A stretch of 19,166 bases of DNA, taken from positions 1-19,166 of the forward strand of contig CAMLGD010000042.1 in NCBI GenBank assembly GCA_946479405.1, given 5' to 3'. Below are positions 13,573-19,166 of the stretch, in pieces. Origin of the DNA: an uncultured Vogesella sp. (GTDB lineage: Bacteria > Pseudomonadota > Gammaproteobacteria > Burkholderiales > Chromobacteriaceae). Both the position numbers and the translations under genes were made by a program. The notes below the pieces were generated by a model. That model worked only from the letters and a program-made list of their open reading frames with translations. It was not told the DNA's origin and did no database searches. Positions within the stretch are counted from its first letter, which is position 1. Each line of letters starts with the position of its first letter.

Positions 13573-13899
13573 ATGAAGCTGCAAGTGAAATCCCTGCGTG
13601 AAGGTGGCTTCTGCCGCCTGGGCGTGAAGTGGCCCACCGAGGGCAAGGTGGTGGACCGTGACGAGTTCACCGACGAGGAGTGGGAGCGCCTGATGAAGGA
13701 GCCGCACCTCAAGGTGGGGCCGGCGCCGGAGGACGGCACCGGGCAGGCGGTCGAGGAAGAAACCGGCAGCAACCTGCCGCCGCTGGCCGAGACCGGTGAG
13801 GTAACGGGCGAAGGCAGCCAGGGCGATGCGGACAACAAAGCCGCCGCGACCACAACCAAGGGCAGCGGCGGTCGCAAGGCTGCCAATGCGGGGGCGTAA
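13573..13899 (+). CDS. Mu gp35-like protein (FluMu HI1506-type N-terminal domain)
   Basis: A 108-residue protein. Residues 1-52 ('MKLQVKSLREGGFCRLGVKW' through 'EEWERLMKEPHLKV') match the small FluMu/HI1506-type N-terminal domain found after the major head gene in Mu-like phages. The rest (53-108) is low-complexity, rich in Gly, Glu, Thr and Ala, ending in a basic GRKAA segment, and probably disordered. AAGGAGAG at 13559-13566 precedes ATG 13573. It may be a capsid-associated or decoration-type protein, but function is not established. Confidence 0.75.
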   Translation: MKLQVKSLREGGFCRLGVKWPTEGKVVDRDEFTDEEWERLMKEPHLKVGPAPEDGTGQAVEEETGSNLPPLAETGEVTGEGSQGDADNKAAATTTKGSGGRKAANAGA

Positions 13900-13902
13900 A
13901 CC

Positions 13903-14325
13903 GTGAGCTATGCGACCCGCCAGGACATGGTGAATGCCATCGGTGAGCGTGAGCTGATCGAACTGACCGACCGCGAGCAGACCGGCGCCATTAACGATGC
14001 CGTGCTGGCCATCGCCCTGGCCACGGCCGAGGCAGAGGTGGACACCTATCTGGCGGGCCGCTACCCGCTGCCGTTTGCCAACCCGCCGCTAGTGCTGACC
14101 GCCTACACCTGCGACATCGCCCGCTACCACCTGGCACGCGATGGCGATGTGGTGGTGTCGGAGGAGATGCGCGAGCGCTACCGCGATGCCGGGCGTTACC
14201 TGGAGAAAGTGGCCAGCGGCAAGGTGTCGTTGGGTCGTGATGCCCAGGGCGAGGAAGTGGCCACCGACGACACCGTGGTGATGGAGTCCGGCGGCCGCGT
14301 ATTCGGCAGGAGCCAGGCATGGTGA
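13903..14325 (+). CDS. DUF1320 head-tail connector protein (Mu gp36)
   Basis: A 140-residue protein of the DUF1320 family. The opening 'MSYATRQDMVNAIGERELIELTD' and the 'EAEVDTYLAGRYPLPF' segment are diagnostic, followed by 'CDIARYHLA'. It is the head-completion or adaptor protein placed between portal and tail in myoviruses of this type. The start is GTG 13903, 3 bases after the previous stop. The 3' end overlaps the next gene by 7 bases. Confidence 0.9.
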   Translation: MSYATRQDMVNAIGERELIELTDREQTGAINDAVLAIALATAEAEVDTYLAGRYPLPFANPPLVLTAYTCDIARYHLARDGDVVVSEEMRERYRDAGRYLEKVASGKVSLGRDAQGEEVATDDTVVMESGGRVFGRSQAW

Positions 14326-14999
14326 CCGCAGCGCAGGTAACCGAGCCGCTGCTGACCCGTATCCAGGCCGCCATGGTGGCGCGCCTGGAGGCTGGCCTCG
14401 GCAAGGCCGTGCGCAGCTGCGACTACTACGCCGGGGAGATCGACGACCTGGAAAACGCCGTGAAGGCATTCCCCGCTGCCTATGTCGCCTTTGGCGGCAT
14501 GAGCGACAGCAGCACCCGCCGCCTGGGCAAGCCGGACTGGAAAGAGAGCGGCAGCTTTGTGGTGGTGGTCGGGGATCGCCTGGTGCGCCGCTCGCAAGGG
14601 CTGCGGGTCGGCAACGGCAAGGTAACCGGCGATGTCGGCGTCAACCGCCTGGTGTGGGCGGTGCGCCGGCTGCTGGGTGGCCAGCGGCTGGGGCTGCCGA
14701 TTGAGCGCCTGCAGCCGGGCAAGGTCAAGACACTGGCCAGCGGCAAGTTTGCCGCCGAGCACTGGTGCGTGATGTCGGTGGAGTTCAAGACCAGCTGGGA
14801 CGAAGCGGCGCTGCCGGATGGCAGTTGGCCCGCCCCGGAAGGCCCGGAGCATCCCGACGCGCTGTTCCCGGTGCTGGGCGGCCAGACCGAAGCGCCGCTG
14901 CCATGGCTGACCGGCTTCAACGTCGAGCTGGTGCAGCCCGGCCAGGACAACCCGTCAATCCGTTTTGAAACCACCGTCACCGAGGAAAACCCATCGTGA
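14319..14999 (+). CDS. DUF1834 protein (Mu gp37)
   Basis: A 226-residue protein of the DUF1834 family, at the position of Mu gp37. Family-like parts are the N-terminal helix 'EPLLTRIQAAMVARLEAGLG' and the later 'VWAVRRLLGGQRLGLPIERLQPGKV'. It is probably a tail-terminator or head-tail joining protein, judged by position between gp36 and the sheath genes. ATG 14319 lies inside the end of gp36, and the stop overlaps the next GTG (GTGA). Confidence 0.82.
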   Translation: MVTAAQVTEPLLTRIQAAMVARLEAGLGKAVRSCDYYAGEIDDLENAVKAFPAAYVAFGGMSDSSTRRLGKPDWKESGSFVVVVGDRLVRRSQGLRVGNGKVTGDVGVNRLVWAVRRLLGGQRLGLPIERLQPGKVKTLASGKFAAEHWCVMSVEFKTSWDEAALPDGSWPAPEGPEHPDALFPVLGGQTEAPLPWLTGFNVELVQPGQDNPSIRFETTVTEENPS

Positions 15000-15187
15000 C
15001 CACGCTTACCGTAAAGGCATCTCCCGGCGGGCTGGTGCCCAAGGAGTTCAACCCGCGCGAGCACATCACCGACGCCGAGACGGTGGATGTGCCATCCACC
15101 CCTTACTACCGCAACTTGATCCGCGAAGGCAGCCTGGTGGAAGCCAAGGCCACCGCGCGCAAGCCTAAGCCGGAGGGCCAGGCATGA
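14996..15187 (+). CDS. DUF2635 small protein (Mu gp38)
   Basis: A 63-residue protein of the DUF2635 family: 'MTTLTVKASPGGLVPKEFNPREHITDAETVDVP' followed by 'YYRNLIREGSLV', and a basic tail. It sits immediately before the sheath gene as in Mu. It starts with GTG 14996 overlapping the previous stop, and its own stop overlaps the sheath ATG (ATGA), so translation is coupled through the three genes. Function unknown. Confidence 0.82.
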   Translation: MTTLTVKASPGGLVPKEFNPREHITDAETVDVPSTPYYRNLIREGSLVEAKATARKPKPEGQA

Positions 15188-16602
15188 ATATCACCTTCGA
15201 CAAAATCCCGACCTCTATCCGCACGCCGGGCAAGTACATCGAGTTCTACACCCGCGCCGCGCTGAAGAGCCTGCCGGCCAACCGCCAGCGCACCGTGCTG
15301 CTGGCGCCCAAGCTGACCAATGTGGTGACAAACCCGGACAGCCTGGTGTTCGACGTCTACAGCGACGACGAAGCCGCCACCTACTGCGGCTATGGCTCGG
15401 TAGGCCACCTGATGGCCCGCGCCTTCATGCGTGCCAACCCTTATGGCGCGCTGTCCATGGTGCTGCTGGCCGACGATGCCGCCGGTTTGGCCGCCAGTGG
15501 CACGCTGACCCTGGCCAACAATGCCAGCACTAGTGGCACGCTGAACGTGAACATCGGCGCCGACACCCTGCGTCTGGCGGTAGATGCCGGCACTGCACCG
15601 GCAGCAGCGGCCGCCAAGGTAGTGGCAGCCGTGGTGGCACAACCGGCGCTGCCGGTGACCGCTGCGGCCGTGGGCGGCGTGGTGACTTTTACCGCCAAGC
15701 ACAAGGCGGCCATCGGCAACGACATCAAGCTGGGCGCCAGCCTGACAGCGGAAGGCATGACTGCTGCGGTGGTGGCCATGGCCGGTGGCGCCAACGATGC
15801 CAGCCTGCAGTCGGCGCTGGACAGCATCCAGGCCGCCGGCCACGACCTGGTGGTGTGCCCGTTTGCCACCAGTGCTGCCGCGCTACAGCTGCGCGAACAC
15901 CTGGAATTCGTCGGCGGCCCGCGCGAGAAGCGCTGGGCGCTGGGCACCGTGGCCCATACCGGCACCCTGGCCAGTGCCATGGCGCTGGCCGATGCAGTGA
16001 ACAGCGAGTGGATCTCGCTGCCCTGGTATCGCGGCGCCAAGCGCCTGCCGGCCGAGATCGCCGCCGCCTACGCCGCCGTGATCGCCAGCGAGGAAGACCC
16101 GGCCCGGCCGCTGAACACCCTGCAGCTGGTGGGCATGGACGTGGTGGACGTCACGGCCCAAGCCTCCAACACCGAGGTGGAAAACGCGCTGTGGAACGGC
16201 ATCACCCCGCTGACGGTGGGCGAAGGCAACCGAGTGGTGATCAGCCGCGCCATCACCACCTACACCAAGACGGTGGACGGTACCGCCGACCCGACCATGC
16301 TGGACATCACCACGCCGCGCTCGCTGATCTACGGCGCCAAGGCGGTGCTGCAGAAACTGAACCGCGAGTTCCCGCGCGAGAAGAAGAGCCAGCGCACCCA
16401 GGAAAAGGTGTGGTCGGCCTGCTTCGATGTGTGTCTCAGCCTGGAAGAGCTGGAGATTTACCAGAACGTGGAACAGCACAAGGCCGAGCTGTTGGTGCAG
16501 GGCGCGGAACAGGACGTGACCCGCTTCAATATCCGCATCCCGTCCTCGGTGGTGCCGGGCGCGCACATCTTCGCGGTGCGCATGGACCTGATCCTGGAAT
16601 AA
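15184..16602 (+). CDS. Contractile tail sheath protein (Mu gpL)
   Basis: A 472-residue sheath subunit of the Mu gpL family. The N-terminus 'FDKIPTSIRTPGKYIEF' and the central 'LVVCPF' and 'HLEFVGGPREKRWALGTVAHTGT' parts are typical. So is the C-terminal 'ITTYTKTVDGTADPTMLDIT' and 'RVREFP'-equivalent 'LNREFPREKK' region. Residues about 95-205 are an Ala/Gly/Thr-rich beta domain ('LTLANNASTSGTLNVNIGAD'), which is likely surface-exposed on the tail. It shows that the virion is a myovirus. GGAGGG just upstream provides the ribosome binding site. Confidence 0.94.
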   Translation: MNITFDKIPTSIRTPGKYIEFYTRAALKSLPANRQRTVLLAPKLTNVVTNPDSLVFDVYSDDEAATYCGYGSVGHLMARAFMRANPYGALSMVLLADDAAGLAASGTLTLANNASTSGTLNVNIGADTLRLAVDAGTAPAAAAAKVVAAVVAQPALPVTAAAVGGVVTFTAKHKAAIGNDIKLGASLTAEGMTAAVVAMAGGANDASLQSALDSIQAAGHDLVVCPFATSAAALQLREHLEFVGGPREKRWALGTVAHTGTLASAMALADAVNSEWISLPWYRGAKRLPAEIAAAYAAVIASEEDPARPLNTLQLVGMDVVDVTAQASNTEVENALWNGITPLTVGEGNRVVISRAITTYTKTVDGTADPTMLDITTPRSLIYGAKAVLQKLNREFPREKKSQRTQEKVWSACFDVCLSLEELEIYQNVEQHKAELLVQGAEQDVTRFNIRIPSSVVPGAHIFAVRMDLILE

Positions 16603-16612
16603 GGGGCTAACG

Positions 16613-16981
16613 ATGACGAGCTACGTCAGCAATATCTTCCTGGACGTGGATGGCCAGGAAATCGAGGTGGTGTCGCTGAACACCACTACCCGCACCGGCC
16701 GCAAGCTGGTGAAGACCCTCAACCGTACCGGCCGTGCCAAGGGCTTCAGCAAGGGCATTGCCGAGTTCGACCTGAAAATCACCGTGGTGGTACCGGAAGG
16801 CGCCGAGCCGGACTGGGACAACATCACCGACAGCCGGCTGACCATCACCCCGGATATGCCGGGCAAGCAACGCACCACCTACCTGGGCTGCTTCAGCACC
16901 GAGGTGGGCGAGAGCTACAGCGTGGATAACGAGCTGCGCCGCGACATCAGCATGAACGCACTGCGCAAGGTGGAAGAGTGA
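16613..16981 (+). CDS. Tail tube protein (Mu gpM)
   Basis: A 122-residue tail tube subunit. 'DVDGQEIEVVSLNTTTRTGRKLVKTLN' and 'GFSKGIAEFDLKITVVVPEG' match Mu gpM-type tube proteins, and the small all-beta composition fits. It forms the inner tube through which DNA passes. AAGGGG at 16601-16606 precedes ATG 16613 by 6 bases. Its stop overlaps the start of the next gene. Confidence 0.9.
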   Translation: MTSYVSNIFLDVDGQEIEVVSLNTTTRTGRKLVKTLNRTGRAKGFSKGIAEFDLKITVVVPEGAEPDWDNITDSRLTITPDMPGKQRTTYLGCFSTEVGESYSVDNELRRDISMNALRKVEE

Positions 16982-17295
16982 TGAAGACCGAACCGTTTGA
17001 ACTGGAGTACGGCGTGCTGTACCAGGACAAGCTGCACTTCCACGGCGAAGTGCGGCTGAACAACCTGCAGGACGAAATGGACCTCGACCAGGGCGATGGC
17101 TTCCGCAAGGTGGACCTGCTGGCCAAGGCCGTGGTTTGCCTGGGCAACATCCCGGCCGAGGTACGAGACGGCGATTTTCTGGCAGTAGAGGTTGAGCCGG
17201 AAGACTACGCCCGCATTGCCGAGGCGCAGGAGCGGCTCAAAAAAAAGCGCAAGGCGCTGCGCACCGCCAGCGGGGCTTCCGCGCCCTCTGCGTAG
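16981..17295 (+). CDS. Tail assembly chaperone, zero-frame product (Mu gp41)
   Basis: A 104-residue protein ('MKTEPFELEYGVLYQDKLHFHGEVRLN') of the Mu gp41-type tail assembly family, between tube and tape measure. ATG 16981 overlaps the tube stop as TGATG; a GTG one codon upstream is also possible. The C-terminal part 'EAQERLKKKRKAL' includes the A-rich slippery site. Chaperones of this type coat the tape measure protein while the tube assembles around it. The short form shown here ends at 17295; an extended form is made by frameshifting. Confidence 0.85.
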   Translation: MKTEPFELEYGVLYQDKLHFHGEVRLNNLQDEMDLDQGDGFRKVDLLAKAVVCLGNIPAEVRDGDFLAVEVEPEDYARIAEAQERLKKKRKALRTASGASAPSA

Positions 17296-17459
17296 CCCTG
17301 GCACCGCTCGGCCTGACCGCCACCCAGGTGGCGGCCATGGCCGAGCCGGAGATCACCGCCTGGCTGACCGCGCTGGGTGTCAAAACACCCGCTAAACCCG
17401 ACGGGCAAACCGTTAGCGAAACCTTTATCTCCCGCCGTACACCGAAGGCGCCCGCATGA
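16981..17459 (+). CDS. Tail assembly chaperone, -1 frameshift extended product
   Basis: Zero-frame codons run through AAG 17245-17247; after a -1 slip reading resumes with GCG 17247-17249 and stays open to TGA 17457-17459. The extension of 70 residues includes 'GFRALCVALAPLGLTATQVA' and then 'AMAEPEITAWLTALG', with no start codon suited to independent expression. The total is about 159 residues. The extension stop overlaps the tape measure ATG (ATGA). This matches the conserved G/GT-type arrangement of long-tailed phages, in which the minor extended product recruits the tape measure. Frameshift efficiency cannot be judged here. Confidence 0.85.
17228..17272 (+). promoter_or_regulatory. Programmed -1 ribosomal frameshift signal
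   Basis: The heptamer A AAA AAG occupies 17241-17247 in the correct phase, the best known -1 slippery sequence in bacteria. An AGGAG at 17228-17232, 8 bases upstream, could act as the stimulatory Shine-Dalgarno. CGCTG (17255-17259) and CAGCG (17268-17272) form a 5-bp stem 7 bases downstream. All three elements are arranged as in E. coli dnaX. Confidence 0.8.
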
Positions 17460-19166
17460 GCCGCAACCTCGACCTTTCCCTGACCCTTCGCGCCACCAAC
17501 CAGCTCAGCCAGGTGGTGCGCAGCGCCTTCCGCACCGTGGAGCAGGAGTCGCGTAGCGGCGCCCGCGCAGTGGAGGACGCCTCGCGCCGCATGGGGGCAT
17601 CGGCGCGCGCCCGCGAGGTGCTGGAGGTGCGCTCCAACGCCGCCATCCAGCGCGAGATCAAGCAGACCGAGGCCGCCTACAACCGGCTGGCGCGCGCCGG
17701 CTTTGCCTCCTCCAGCGAGCAGGGCCGTGCGCTGGATGCCATGCGCGGCAAGGTGGCGGCGCTACGCCGTGAGATGGAAGGTGCAGGCCGTGCCCAGCGC
17801 GCCATGCAGATGGGCGGCCGCGCGGTGAATACCTGGGCCACAGTTGGCGGTGCCATGGTTGGTGCCGGCTACGTAGCGGCTCAGCCGGTCAACCGGGTGA
17901 TGGATTACGACACCCGCCTGCGCTACATGGCCAACACCGCCTATAGCGGCCAGAACCGCGCCGGCCGCCGCGCGGGCATGAAGGACATGGACGCGGCCAT
18001 TCGCAAGGCGGTGCGTGAAGGCGGCGGCAACAAGGAAGCGGCGGCGGAAACGCTGGATGCCATGCTGGCGTCGGGCGCGATGTCGTCCGGTAGCGCCATC
18101 AAGCTGCTGCCCACACTGCAGAAGTACGCCACCGCCAGCGGTGCCGGTGCCCAGGACCTGGCCGCCATCGCCATCCGTGCCAAGCAGACCTTTGGCCTCA
18201 GCGACGCGCAGATTCCGCTCGCCCTGGACAAGGCAATCAAGGCTGGCAAGGCCGGTGGTTTCGAGCTGAAGGACATGGCCAAGTGGTTGCCGCAGCAAAT
18301 GGCCGCTGCCAAGCAGGCCGGCCTGTCCGGCATGGGCGGGCTGGATACCTTGCTTGCGGCCAACCAGGCATCGGCCATCACCGCCGGCAGCAAGGACGAG
18401 GCCGGCAACAACCTGGTCAACCTGCTGGCCAAGATCAACAGCCAGGACACCGCAGGCGACGCCAAAAAGCTGGGCATCAACCTGACCGGCAGCCTGGCCA
18501 AGGCCAGGGAAAAAGGCATCAACGGCCTGGATGCCTTCGTTGGCATCGTGGACAAGGTGGTGGGCAAGGATGCCGCCTACCAGAAGCTGCAGAAGCAGCT
18601 GGAGAAGGCCAAGGGCGCCGAGCGCAAGGCGATGCTGGAATCCATCGGTGACCTGCTGCAAGGCAGCGCGGTGGGCAAGATGGTGCAGGACCGCCAGGCG
18701 CTGATGGCGCTGGTGGGGTACATGAACAACCGCGGCTACGTGAAAGACGTGCGCGGCCAGCTGCAGAACGCCAAGGGTACCGGCGAGGAAGACTACGCCT
18801 TCATTGCCGAAGGGGCCGGCGCCAAGGTGCAGAAAGCCCTCAACGAAAAGGACTTCGCCGAGGTCGATAGCTTCAGCAAGGCATCGGAGGCGGTGGGCGA
18901 CGTGGCCGGCAAGCTGGCCGAGTACGCGCAAGCCTATCCAGGACTGACCCAGGCCATCGTCACCACCACCACGGCGATGAACGTGCTGGCCGCCGCCTCG
19001 GTCGCGGCCAGCGCCGGCAACCTGCTGACCGGCGGTGCCGGCGGCAAGATCGCGGGCGCAGCCGGCAAGGCCGGTACGCTGCTGCGTGGTGCTGGCTCTT
19101 TGCTGCTGCGTGCGGCCCCAGCGGGCATGGTGGCCGGCGCGGGCGTCGCCGGCTGGGAGTTCGGCA
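17457..19166 (+). CDS. Tail tape measure protein, 3' truncated by the window end (Mu gp42)
   Basis: An open frame from ATG 17457 to the window end, 570 codons without a stop. The N-terminal part ('LTLRATNQLSQVVRSAFRTV', then 'SNAAIQREIKQTEAAYNRLA') is helical and coiled-coil-like. From about residue 140 it has the TP901-type tape measure core ('MDYDTRLRYMANTAYSG', 'LQKYATASGAGAQDLAAIA', 'LLAANQASAITAG'). Near the end comes a hydrophobic Ala/Gly-rich stretch (about 500-570) that may enter the membrane during DNA delivery. Its length sets the tail length. The rest lies outside the window. Confidence 0.92.

Noticed and set aside
12031..13707. A 558-codon minus-strand open frame across the protease and major head genes
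   Set aside because: It is a by-product of high-GC codon use opposite two well recognised structural genes, with a composition rich in His, Gly, Ala and Arg and no recognisable domain.
17762..18931. A 389-codon minus-strand open frame opposite the tape measure gene
   Set aside because: It lies fully opposite a clear tape measure coding sequence and has the His/Leu/Gly-rich composition of an antisense shadow.
1..19166. CRISPR arrays, tRNA or rRNA genes, insertion sequences and attachment sites
   Set aside because: I found no regularly spaced repeats, no cloverleaf-like segments and no transposase gene. Mu-type ends and the transposase would lie outside this window.

Overview
The window is the middle and late part of a Mu-like transposable prophage, entered near the end of the early/middle region and left inside the tape measure gene. 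Gene order follows phage Mu closely: GemA/gp16, Mor, lysis genes, gp25-gp26, terminase (gp27, gp28), portal (gp29), gp30/F, gp31/G, protease-scaffold I/Z, major head protein T, gp35-gp38, sheath L, tube M, gp41 and its frameshift extension, tape measure gp42. The GC-rich, strongly G/C-ending codon use and the protein types suggest a betaproteobacterial host, perhaps of the Chromobacterium/Vogesella/Aquitalea group. That host assignment is inference. Nothing in the window is clearly host chromosome.

Layout. 17-849: GemA-like protein and the Mor-family activator. 850-1957: an AT-rich cassette with a small helical protein, a lipoprotein and an intrinsic terminator. 1989-3370: lysis block with an M15 endolysin, a DUF2644-type membrane protein, a 54-codon basic ORF and an Rz gene with Rz1 nested in another frame. 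3372-4424: small genes, including one resembling the Acb2/Tad1 cyclic-nucleotide sponge family, a DksA/TraR-type zinc finger, a gp25-like membrane coiled coil and a gp26-like winged helix. 4432-9963: DNA packaging and head genes. 9970-11409: a single AT-rich gene on the minus strand with a PD-(D/E)XK-like motif, set inside the structural operon. 11410-11556: a regulatory stretch rich in repeats where Mu has its PI late promoter. 11557-19166: head maturation and tail genes. Most genes overlap by ATGA/GTGA junctions or have short spacers, so they are read as long polycistronic late transcripts.

How it works together. Mor would switch on middle/late transcription. The terminase, portal, protease, scaffold and head genes build and fill the head. 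The sheath, tube, chaperone pair and tape measure build a contractile tail. Endolysin, membrane protein and spanins lyse the cell.

The accessory content is the most interesting part. It comprises the antisense putative nuclease between G and I, the lipoprotein cassette after mor, the Acb2-like anti-CBASS candidate, and a toxin-like C-terminal domain on gp30. These suggest that the prophage carries both defence or exclusion functions for the lysogen and counter-defence for itself. The antisense gene is the best candidate for an undescribed single-gene system. Its function is not established by the sequence.
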